This document shows positions 10,566 to 18,719 of a stretch of DNA of 64,000 nt, one piece after another. The stretch covers positions 1-64,000 of the forward strand of contig CACBRD010000002.1 of the NCBI GenBank assembly GCA_902541515.1, read 5' to 3'. A program made the translations under genes and the position numbers. Origin of the DNA: an uncultured Pelagibacteraceae bacterium (lineage in GTDB: Bacteria > Pseudomonadota > Alphaproteobacteria > Pelagibacterales > Pelagibacteraceae). Numbering within the stretch: the stretch's first letter is position 1; each line of letters starts with the position of its first letter. Below the pieces are notes generated by a model that saw only the letters and a program-made list of their open reading frames with translations, did not search any database and was not told the origin of the DNA.

Positions 10566-11323
10566 TCTTTCTTTTGATATTTTGTTAATTTTCCAACTAA
10601 CCCAAAATAAATCTTACTCGGAAGAAAACTTAAGATTTTCAGTACAACAGTTAATGATTTTGGAAAATGAATTTCAAAAGTTTTTTTATTGACCAAGCCA
10701 TCATATATTTTTTCAGCCGCATATTCAGTAGTTTTTAAAAAAGGCATTTTAAAATCATTTTTATCTGTCATTGGAGTTTTGATAAAACCTGGAGATACTA
10801 AGCACACTCTAACATTTGATCGACCAAAGTCAAAATATAGACTTTCTGCTAAATTATTTAGAGCAGATTTTGAAGGTCCATATCCGGTTGAATTGGGTAA
10901 ACCCCTATAACCAGCAATTGAGGAAACAATAGTAATTGTTCCACTTTTCTTTTTTTTAAAATATTCTTCAACTGATTTAATAGCATTCAATGTCCCAAAA
11001 AAATTAATTTTAAAAACTTCCTCAATTTGTTCAACATCAATATCTCTTTCTTTTTTTGGATTCCATGTGCCAGTAGAAAAAAAACAAATATCTATATTTT
11101 CAAATTTATTCTTAATTTTTTCAAAAACCTCTTTACATTTTGATTTATCAGTCACATCTAATGGAAATGAACTTATATTTTCATGATTGTCTGCAATCTC
11201 ATTAAGAAGATTCTCACGTCTGGCTGAAATAGCAACATTCCACCCTTCATTAGCAAATTTTATTGCAAGAGCTTTGCCGATTCCAGTACTCCCACCCGTT
11301 ATCCAAATTGTTTTTTTATTCAT
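10562..11323 (-). CDS. Short-chain dehydrogenase/reductase
   Basis: TGGSTGIGKALA and YGPSKSALNNLAESL (YxxxK) motifs. Confidence 0.88.
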   Translation of the reverse strand: MNKKTIWITGGSTGIGKALAIKFANEGWNVAISARRENLLNEIADNHENISSFPLDVTDKSKCKEVFEKIKNKFENIDICFFSTGTWNPKKERDIDVEQIEEVFKINFFGTLNAIKSVEEYFKKKKSGTITIVSSIAGYRGLPNSTGYGPSKSALNNLAESLYFDFGRSNVRVCLVSPGFIKTPMTDKNDFKMPFLKTTEYAAEKIYDGLVNKKTFEIHFPKSLTVVLKILSFLPSKIYFGLVGKLTKYQKKD

Positions 11324-11332
11324 TATCTAAAG

Positions 11333-11815
11333 ATGTATAATACTTTAATGTTAAAAAATAAATTTTTATCATTCATACTTTTTTTTATTATCACATTTTC
11401 AGCCTCATTTATTGGAAGTTTAGTCACAATTAATTTTAAAGACCCTTGGTATTCTCAATTAGTCAAATCTGATTTTAACCCACCTGATTGGATATTTGCA
11501 CCTGTTTGGACAACGCTATATCTAATGATGACAGTCGCTATTTGGTTTTTTTGGCATAGTAAAAGTAGAGACATGAACACGATATATATTTATTTTATTC
11601 ATATTATATTTAATACAACTTGGAGTATCGTTTTTTTTGGATTACACCAAATTTTTTTAGCTTTAGTTGTTTTGGTAATCTTAATTGGTTTAATAATTAC
11701 TTTAGTAATTAGATATAAGCGTGTCAATTTTGTGAGTTATTATTTAATGATTCCCTATTTACTTTGGTGTTGCTATGCATTATTTCTGAATATTAACTTA
11801 CTAATTTTAAATTAA
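11333..11815 (+). CDS. tspO: TspO/MBR family protein
   Basis: Five-TM protein with WYSQLVKSDFNPPDWIFAPVWTTLYLMMTVAIWFFW motif; start may be ATG 11348. Confidence 0.9.
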   Translation: MYNTLMLKNKFLSFILFFIITFSASFIGSLVTINFKDPWYSQLVKSDFNPPDWIFAPVWTTLYLMMTVAIWFFWHSKSRDMNTIYIYFIHIIFNTTWSIVFFGLHQIFLALVVLVILIGLIITLVIRYKRVNFVSYYLMIPYLLWCCYALFLNINLLILN

Positions 11816-12918
11816 TGGATGATGTTGTAATAGTTGGGGGTGGAATAATTGGAGCCGCAACTGCTTATTTTTTATCTAAAGAGGGCAGAAAAGTTAAAGT
11901 CATAGAAAAAGACCCAACTTATAAAACTGCTTCTTTTCCTTTGTCATTAGGTGGCTTTAGAAGACAATTTTTCCAAAAAGAAAATATTTTATTAGGAAAA
12001 TTTGCCAGAGAATTTATTTTTCAAATTCCAGATTTATTAAAAACTGAAAAAAATCCAAAACCCACTGCTAGTATGGTGACTAATGGTTATTTATTAATGT
12101 TTGGACCTGAGCATGCAGATGAACAATATAAAGCGCTCGAAAATCATAAAGCTTGTGATGCGGGAACAAAAAATATCAAAGGCTCTGAGTTGAATAATTT
12201 TTTTCCATATATCAATAGTGAGGGAATTGAAACAGCGACTTTTACTGACAATCAAAGTGAAGGATGGATTGACCCTTTCATGTTTCATAGTGCTCTAAAA
12301 AGTAAAGCGATTGATCTTGGTGCAGAATTTGTTAAGGGTGAAGTTAAATCTCTTTCTGAAATAAATGCTAAGACAATTATATCAGCAGCTGGATGTTGGA
12401 CTAAAGAACTTCTAGAAGATATTCCTGTTGAACCTCAAAAACACACTGTTTTCAGAGTAAAGTGTCCAAAACATATTCCTGAAATGCCATTAACAGGAGA
12501 TCTAACAACAGGAGTTTATTGGAGACCTGAAGGTAAAGAGTATTTGGCTGGTTCACCAAAATCAGTGTTTGATGCCAAAGATCTTGAACCTGCATGGGAT
12601 GATTTTGAAGAATTGGTTTGGCCAGCATTGGCTCACAGAATACCGGCTATGGAAGAATTAAAATTAACCGGTGGATGGGCTGGATACTATGATTGCAATC
12701 GACTTGATAACAATGCAGTCGTTGGAAAACATCCAAAATTTGAAAATGTTTACTTAGCAACAGGTTTCACAGGAAGAGGATTAATGCAAGCACCAGGGAT
12801 TGGTAGAGCATTAACCGAATTGATTACAACTGGCGCTTATCAATCAATTGATATTTCAAACATGGCAGTGGAAAGGGTTTTGGGAAAAGAAGCTAGGCAT
12901 GAGCCTTACGTTCTATAA
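11815..12918 (+). CDS. FAD-dependent oxidoreductase (DAO family, amino-acid/sarcosine oxidase-like)
   Basis: DDVVIVGGGIIGAATAYFLSKEGRKVKVIEKD; C-terminal VYLATGFTGRGLMQAPGIGRALTELI. Confidence 0.87.
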   Translation: MDDVVIVGGGIIGAATAYFLSKEGRKVKVIEKDPTYKTASFPLSLGGFRRQFFQKENILLGKFAREFIFQIPDLLKTEKNPKPTASMVTNGYLLMFGPEHADEQYKALENHKACDAGTKNIKGSELNNFFPYINSEGIETATFTDNQSEGWIDPFMFHSALKSKAIDLGAEFVKGEVKSLSEINAKTIISAAGCWTKELLEDIPVEPQKHTVFRVKCPKHIPEMPLTGDLTTGVYWRPEGKEYLAGSPKSVFDAKDLEPAWDDFEELVWPALAHRIPAMEELKLTGGWAGYYDCNRLDNNAVVGKHPKFENVYLATGFTGRGLMQAPGIGRALTELITTGAYQSIDISNMAVERVLGKEARHEPYVL

Positions 12919-12932
12919 GATCTCATAGTATT

Positions 12933-13442
12933 ATGAAATTACATATTGGTGGCGAACAAGTAAAAGAGGGTTGGAAAATATTAAATATTCAAAAAAACGA
13001 AGGTGTAGATTATGTAGGGGATATTTCGGATCTTTCACAATTTGAAGACAATTCCATTGAGGAAATATATGCAAGTCATGTGTTTGAACATGTAAAAAAA
13101 AGAAAGATTAAAGATACCCTAATAGGGATTCACAGAGTAATCTGTGAAAATGGTAAGTTCTATGTTTCGGTTCCAGATTTAAAGTTATTATGTAAAATAT
13201 TTATTGATCCAAAAGCTCCACCCAAAGTCAAAATTCATGCTTTATCAATGATGTATGGTGGTCAAGTTGATGATTATGATATTCACTATTTTGGATGGGA
13301 TTTTGATCTTTTACAGGATTATCTTCTAGCTTCTGGCTTTAAAAAAGTTGAGAGAGTGAAAAGTTTTTCATTATTTGATGACACAAGCGAATTCGCACCT
13401 TATGGACCTCCAATAAGTTTAAATGTAATTGCTTATAAGTAA
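12933..13442 (+). CDS. Predicted SAM-dependent methyltransferase (class I fold)
   Basis: MKLHIGGEQVKEGWKILNI...DNSIEEIYASHVFEHV...LIGIHRVICENGKFYVSVPDL. Confidence 0.75.
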   Translation: MKLHIGGEQVKEGWKILNIQKNEGVDYVGDISDLSQFEDNSIEEIYASHVFEHVKKRKIKDTLIGIHRVICENGKFYVSVPDLKLLCKIFIDPKAPPKVKIHALSMMYGGQVDDYDIHYFGWDFDLLQDYLLASGFKKVERVKSFSLFDDTSEFAPYGPPISLNVIAYK

Positions 13443-13448
13443 TAAGTT

Positions 13449-14903
13449 TTATGTTCCACAAAAAGTTTGATAATTTTCATTAGGAGCTGATGGCATCTGA
13501 TATTTAGTATTATTTTTTCTATCGGTAAAAGGATTTTTCAAAATCTTCAAAAAACTATTTATTGGTTCTAGATTTCCCTGATTTACCTCTTTTAAAGTAC
13601 TCTCAACTATGTGATTTCTTGGAATTAAAAGAGGGTTTACACTTCTCATTAAGTTTTTGTGCTTTTCCTCAGAATTATCGTGACTTAATGATCTTTCCTG
13701 CCATCTTTTTTTCCAATTAATAAAATCAGCACCTTCATAAATGTTATCATCTTGGATTTTAAAGTTCATCAAGTGGCAAAATGTATTTGTGTAATCAACT
13801 TTATTTTGATGCATCCAAGTGAGTAAGTCTAAAATTAGGTACTTATCTTTTTTATCCGAACCAATTAAGCCTAGCTTAGCTCTCATCATATTTAACCACT
13901 TTTCTTCATATGTATTTTCAAAAGTGTCAATTATTTCAGTTGCTAATTTTACAGCTGTGTCTTGGTCTTTATCAATCAAAGGTATCAAGCACTCAGCAAA
14001 TCTTGAAAGATTCCATTTTGTTATAATCGGCTGATTGCAATAAGCATATCTACCTAATTTATCAATTGAACTAAATACAGTTTTTGGATCATAAATATCC
14101 ATGAAAGCACATGGTCCGTAGTCAATGGTCTCACCAGCTATACTCATGTTATCTGTATTCATTACACCATGAATAAATCCAACTCTCATCCAATTGACAA
14201 CTAAATCAATCTGTTTATCTAAAACAACTTTTAAAAGATCTAAGGCTTTATTTTTTGAATTTTCAATTTCTGTGTAATGTCTTTTGACAACATAATCAAA
14301 TAATGTCTCTAACTCACCTTTTTTATTCCTTGCCGCAATATACTGAAAAGTTCCTACTCTAATATGACTTGATGCTACTCTGGTGAGTATAGCACCTTCT
14401 AATGGTGTCTCTCTAATTACATTTTCTCCAGTTTTTGCGACCGCTAGACTCCGCGTCGTTGGTATATTTAAGGCATACATTGCTTCACTTATTAAATATT
14501 CTCTAAGCATAGGCCCTAACGCTGCTCTTCCATCTCCATTTCTTGAAAAAGCAGTTTTTCCTGAGCCTTTAAATTGAATATCGTATCTATGATTATTTTT
14601 AGATACATGTTCTCCAATTAAAACCGCTCTACCATCACCAAGCATTGTAAAATGACCAAATTGATGACCCGCATAAGCTTGTGCTATTGAATTACTATTT
14701 TTTGGCAATTCATTTCCAGTAAATATGGCTGATAATTCAGACTGACTTATTTTAGAAAAATCTAAATTTAGATCCTTGGCCAAAGACTCATTTAACAAAA
14801 TCAGTTTAGGATTTTTAACTTTTACTGGATTTATTTTTTCTCTAAATGGCTCAGGCAATTTGGAATATGTGTTATCAAAATTCCAATTGATGTTGTTTTT
14901 CAT
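13449..14903 (-). CDS. selO: Protein adenylyltransferase SelO (YdiU/UPF0061)
   Basis: AYAGHQFGHFTMLGDGRAVLIGE, GSGKTAFSRNGDGRAALGPMLREYLISEAM, VNWMRVGFIHGVMNTDNMSIAGETIDYGPCAFMD. Confidence 0.95.
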   Translation of the reverse strand: MKNNINWNFDNTYSKLPEPFREKINPVKVKNPKLILLNESLAKDLNLDFSKISQSELSAIFTGNELPKNSNSIAQAYAGHQFGHFTMLGDGRAVLIGEHVSKNNHRYDIQFKGSGKTAFSRNGDGRAALGPMLREYLISEAMYALNIPTTRSLAVAKTGENVIRETPLEGAILTRVASSHIRVGTFQYIAARNKKGELETLFDYVVKRHYTEIENSKNKALDLLKVVLDKQIDLVVNWMRVGFIHGVMNTDNMSIAGETIDYGPCAFMDIYDPKTVFSSIDKLGRYAYCNQPIITKWNLSRFAECLIPLIDKDQDTAVKLATEIIDTFENTYEEKWLNMMRAKLGLIGSDKKDKYLILDLLTWMHQNKVDYTNTFCHLMNFKIQDDNIYEGADFINWKKRWQERSLSHDNSEEKHKNLMRSVNPLLIPRNHIVESTLKEVNQGNLEPINSFLKILKNPFTDRKNNTKYQMPSAPNENYQTFCGT

Positions 14904-14909
14904 AAATTG

Positions 14910-15503
14910 CTACATTTTCCAAATTCTATTTAAAATCTCTTCTCTTCTACAAGCTTTTTTATATTTTAAATAATTTAAAAAATATACTTGATAATAATCT
15001 TGATGACGATCTTCAGCTATATAAAATTTTTCAAATTCTCTTATATAAGTTACAACTTTTTTATTAAATTTTTTTTCTAGTCTTTTAAAATCTTTTTCAA
15101 TTAAATCTTTTTCCTTTTGATTTGTATAAAAAGCTGCAGATCTGTAGCTATAACCTTTGTCACAAAACTGACCATAAGGATCAAATGGATCTATGTTGAG
15201 CCAAAAATTTTTAAGTAATTCTTCGAAAGATATTAAACTTGCATCATAAATTACCTCTACAACTTCGAGGTGACCTGTATTTCCATAAGTAACTTCTTCA
15301 TAGGTTGGATTTTCAGTTTTTCCTCCAGAGTATCCTGAAATCACTTTCTCAACACCTGTTAATTTTTCAAAAGACTCTTCCATGCACCAGAAACAACCAC
15401 CAGCAAAATATGCTTTACTTTTTTCAGATGCCAATACTGAATTTGTAATTATTAAGTTTAAAAATATAAATAATAAAAATCTCATGACTAAAAATTTATA
15501 CAA
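14910..15503 (-). CDS. msrA: Peptide-methionine (S)-S-oxide reductase with N-terminal signal/TM segment
   Basis: AYFAGGCFWCMEESFEKLTGVEKVISGYSGG; DPYGQFCDKGYSYRSAAFY; hydrophobic N-terminus MRFLLFIFLNLIITNSVLA. Confidence 0.95.
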   Translation of the reverse strand: MYKFLVMRFLLFIFLNLIITNSVLASEKSKAYFAGGCFWCMEESFEKLTGVEKVISGYSGGKTENPTYEEVTYGNTGHLEVVEVIYDASLISFEELLKNFWLNIDPFDPYGQFCDKGYSYRSAAFYTNQKEKDLIEKDFKRLEKKFNKKVVTYIREFEKFYIAEDRHQDYYQVYFLNYLKYKKACRREEILNRIWKM

Positions 15504-15523
15504 AAATTGGGAATTGAGTCTAG

Positions 15524-15566
15524 ATTATTAAAGGTAGCTACTTTTAAATAGCATACCTTTAATAAT
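15524..15566. repeat. Near-perfect inverted repeat / hairpin between fdh and msrA
   Basis: attattaaaggtagcta - cttttaaa - tagc(a)tacctttaataat: 17 paired positions with one bulged A; could be a terminator for fdh or a 5'-UTR element of msrA. Confidence 0.7.
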
Positions 15567-15578
15567 TAAAAGAATGAT

Positions 15579-16778
15579 TTATTTTTTCTTATATTTAGCT
15601 GCCTCTTCAGAACCACCTGTGGCAGATCCTTTACTATATGAGTGAGCACCCATTCCAGCCAATTGTCCATCTTTGACGATAAGATATTGATCTCTAATTT
15701 CTTTTCCTTCAAAGAAACATTCTAAGATTTCTCTTACACCATCAGCATATCTTGTTTGAGCTGACAAAGATGTTCCAGAAGTATGAGGTGTCATTCCATG
15801 GTTAGGCATTGTTCTCCATACATGATCATTTGGAGCTGGTTGTGGAAACCAAACATCTCCAGCGTAACCACTTAGTTGACCACTCTTCAATGCTTTTGCA
15901 ATAGCATCACGATTACAAATTTTACCTCTTGCAGTGTTTACAATATAAGCACCTTTTTTCATTTTGCTTATCATTGCATCATCAAATAAGTTCTCAGTCT
16001 CAGGATGGAGAGGACAATTTATAGTCACGACATCACAAACTTTAACCATAGACTCTACTGACTCATGAAATGTTAAATTTAATTCTTTTTCAACACTATC
16101 TGGTAATTTATGCCTATCAAAATAATGTAAGTGTACATCAAATGGTTTCATTTTTCTTAATGCATCTAAACCGATACGGCCAGCAGCAACAGTTCCAATG
16201 TGCATACCTTCAACATCATAAGATCTTTGCACAGCATCTGCTATGTTCCATCCACCTTCATTAACAATTCTATGTTGGTTGTGATAGTCTCTCACCATTG
16301 ATACAATCATCATTACAATGTGTTCAGCAACAGATCTTGAATTACAAAAAGTTACTTCAACTACATCAATTTTGTTATCCATAGCTGCTTGTAAATCTAC
16401 GTGATCAGAGCCAATTCCAGCTGTAATAGCCATCTTTAAGTTTTTTGCTTTAGCAATTCTTTCTTTAGTTAAGTAGTATGGAAAAAAAGGTTGAGAAATA
16501 ACTATATCAGCGTCAACGATATGCTTATCAGCCTCACATCCATCTCCGTCTTTACTATTAGTAACTACTAACTCATGTCCATTACTTTCTAAAAATTTCC
16601 TTAATCCTAATTCTCCTGAAACACATCCTAACAATTCTCCAGGATTAAAATCTCTTCCTTTTGGTGAAGGTAAGGTCATCCCATCTGGATATTTTTCTAG
16701 TTTAGGAAGATCTTTAAGTGGATATGACTTGGGCATTCCTCCTTTTGGATCATCATATAATACACATAATATTTTCAT
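15579..16778 (-). CDS. fdh: NAD-dependent formate dehydrogenase
   Basis: MKILCVLYDDPKGG..., KMAITAGIGSDHVDLQAA, VTFCNSRSVAEH, GTVAAGRIGLDALRKMKPF, MTPHTSGTSLSAQTRYADG: D-2-hydroxyacid dehydrogenase family, FDH-type. Confidence 0.93.
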   Translation of the reverse strand: MKILCVLYDDPKGGMPKSYPLKDLPKLEKYPDGMTLPSPKGRDFNPGELLGCVSGELGLRKFLESNGHELVVTNSKDGDGCEADKHIVDADIVISQPFFPYYLTKERIAKAKNLKMAITAGIGSDHVDLQAAMDNKIDVVEVTFCNSRSVAEHIVMMIVSMVRDYHNQHRIVNEGGWNIADAVQRSYDVEGMHIGTVAAGRIGLDALRKMKPFDVHLHYFDRHKLPDSVEKELNLTFHESVESMVKVCDVVTINCPLHPETENLFDDAMISKMKKGAYIVNTARGKICNRDAIAKALKSGQLSGYAGDVWFPQPAPNDHVWRTMPNHGMTPHTSGTSLSAQTRYADGVREILECFFEGKEIRDQYLIVKDGQLAGMGAHSYSKGSATGGSEEAAKYKKK

Positions 16779-16854
16779 TTATTCTCCTGCGTTACTTTCG
16801 ATCATTAATTTATTTGAGACATCTAACATTATTTTAATGTCGCTAGCAAACAAA

Positions 16855-17319
16855 TTATTTTGTTTTTGGATAACTCTTTTTAAGTATAAATTTATTAATT
16901 ATAATAGCAAAAACCAGAATAATTATTGATCCTGAAATTATTGGGCTTAACAAATAGTCTAGTGAGACACTGCCCATAATAACTATGATTGGATTTCCAC
17001 CTGCAGGTGGATGAGTTACATTTAACAATATCATTAGACCCACTCCAAAACCAACTGCTAATGGTATAATTATAAATAATGGCAAAGGAATTAAATATAA
17101 AAAAAACATTCCTACAATTGCAGTTACTAAATGCCCAAAAAAAACATTTTTGGGTTGGGCAAAGGGGCTATCGGGATATCCATACAACAGAACCATTGAT
17201 GATCCAAAAGATGCAATAAGAAAAATTCCAAATTCAGTTTTATAAGTCAATAAAGTTAAAATACTTATAGTGATAATTGAAAATAATCCTGCAATAAAAG
17301 ATTGTTTTAAATTACCCAT
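16855..17319 (-). CDS. HPP family integral membrane protein
   Basis: Four-TM protein with LIASFGSSMVLLYGYPDSPFAQPKNVFFGHLVTAIVG and NVTHPPAGGNPIIV (HPP motif). Confidence 0.9.
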   Translation of the reverse strand: MGNLKQSFIAGLFSIITISILTLLTYKTEFGIFLIASFGSSMVLLYGYPDSPFAQPKNVFFGHLVTAIVGMFFLYLIPLPLFIIIPLAVGFGVGLMILLNVTHPPAGGNPIIVIMGSVSLDYLLSPIISGSIIILVFAIIINKFILKKSYPKTK

Positions 17320-17323
17320 GAAA

Positions 17324-17722
17324 TTATTTTGATACTATTTTTTTTACCGTTTTAAAAGGCAATAAAATACATTCTTTACGAGATAGATTTTTATCATTAA
17401 ATATTTTATTAAGCGATTTCCATTTTTTTTCAATATTTTCAACGTTTCCCTCAAAATAATGTTTGGCATCGTCGCACAATTCATTAATTTTAGATTTATT
17501 TTCATTAATTGAAATTTTTGAAAGTAAGCTTGCTGAAGCCTGACAATAAACACATGATTTACCTTGATAACCAAAATCAACAATTTTATTTTTTTTGATA
17601 ACCAAATCTATTTGCATCTCATCACCGCACATTGAATTTTTCAATTTTGAGTGGTGTGTATAGTTTTTGATACTTTTGTTATTGTTGGTATCAGAGGCTA
17701 TTTTAAGAATATCCAAATTCAT
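17324..17722 (-). CDS. NifU/SufU-like iron-sulfur scaffold protein
   Basis: MCGDEMQIDLVIKKNKIVDFGYQGKSCVYCQASASLLSKIS: conserved Cys/Asp pattern of the IscU/SufU fold. Confidence 0.75.
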   Translation of the reverse strand: MNLDILKIASDTNNNKSIKNYTHHSKLKNSMCGDEMQIDLVIKKNKIVDFGYQGKSCVYCQASASLLSKISINENKSKINELCDDAKHYFEGNVENIEKKWKSLNKIFNDKNLSRKECILLPFKTVKKIVSK

Positions 17723-17734
17723 ATTAATTTATTA

Positions 17735-17785
17735 TATTAGTACTAATACTTTGTATAACAATTTAATTTATGTTGTAGTACTAAT
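17735..17785. promoter_or_regulatory. Operator-like palindromes in divergent intergenic region
   Basis: Perfect 14-bp palindrome TATTAGTACTAATA (17735-17748) and a second copy of TAGTACTAAT at 17776-17785 (38 bp spacing) between divergent genes. Confidence 0.45.
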
Positions 17786-17808
17786 CAATTGGATCTAAAT
17801 ATTCGATT

Positions 17809-18714
17809 ATGGTTGAACTTAGAAATGAAAAAATAGCTGTACCGGTCGTTTTATTTGCAGGGATACTTTGGTCGTTTGGTCCTTTGGTAGTGAGATATAT
17901 GAATGATCCTCATATGGTTCCTTGGCAATATATTTTTGGTAGAGGTTTAACTATTTTTATTATTTTAAATTCATATTTATATTTCGAAGAGGGAATAAAT
18001 TTTTACAAAAATTACAAAAAAGTAGGTAAATCAGGATTGGTTGGTGGCATTGGTCTTGGTATTGCAATGATTTCATTTATTTATTCAATTACAAACACTA
18101 CTGCAGCAATTACTTTATTATGTTTAGCTGCAATGCCTTTTTTCACTGCATTATTAGCTTTTTTATTTCTAAAGGAAAAAATTTCTCTAAATGTCTGGAT
18201 ATCAATGCTTATTGCAACTGTGGGTATAATAATCATGGCTGTTGGTAATACTGAAAAAAATTCTTTAATAGGTTTTGTTTTTGGACTTACATCATCAATT
18301 GGATTTTCAATTTTTTCAGTCACTTTAAGATGGAGAAAAGAAACTCCAAAATTTACAACAGTTGCTGTTGCAGGTTTATTTTGTTTTATAACTGCTACGA
18401 TTATGATTTTGGTCAATAAACAACCTTTTTTTGCAACTAGTTATAATAGTGCAATGTTTTCTTTACATGGGGTATTAGTGTGTTTAGGTCTTATTTTATA
18501 TTCGATAGGATCTAAAGCAATCCAAGCAGCAGAGTTGACATTATTGTCTCTCACAGAGGTTATTGGAGGAATTTTTTGGGTATGGTTACCATTGTTCGGG
18601 ATTAATGAAATTCCATCCACTAACACAATAGTGGGAGGCTTTTTTCTTTTCGTCTCACTTATTTATTATAGCCTTATCATGAGGTGGAATAAGAGATACA
18701 TCGCACTAAATTAA
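17809..18714 (+). CDS. EamA/DMT family permease
   Basis: 10-TM EamA-like protein; 5 bp upstream of the amidinotransferase gene. Confidence 0.85.
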   Translation: MVELRNEKIAVPVVLFAGILWSFGPLVVRYMNDPHMVPWQYIFGRGLTIFIILNSYLYFEEGINFYKNYKKVGKSGLVGGIGLGIAMISFIYSITNTTAAITLLCLAAMPFFTALLAFLFLKEKISLNVWISMLIATVGIIIMAVGNTEKNSLIGFVFGLTSSIGFSIFSVTLRWRKETPKFTTVAVAGLFCFITATIMILVNKQPFFATSYNSAMFSLHGVLVCLGLILYSIGSKAIQAAELTLLSLTEVIGGIFWVWLPLFGINEIPSTNTIVGGFFLFVSLIYYSLIMRWNKRYIALN

Positions 18715-18719
18715 ATTTA

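Noticed and set aside
16826-16840. Small palindrome acattattttaatgt upstream of fdh
   Set aside because: Six-bp AT-only stem with 3-nt loop; expected by chance at this base composition.
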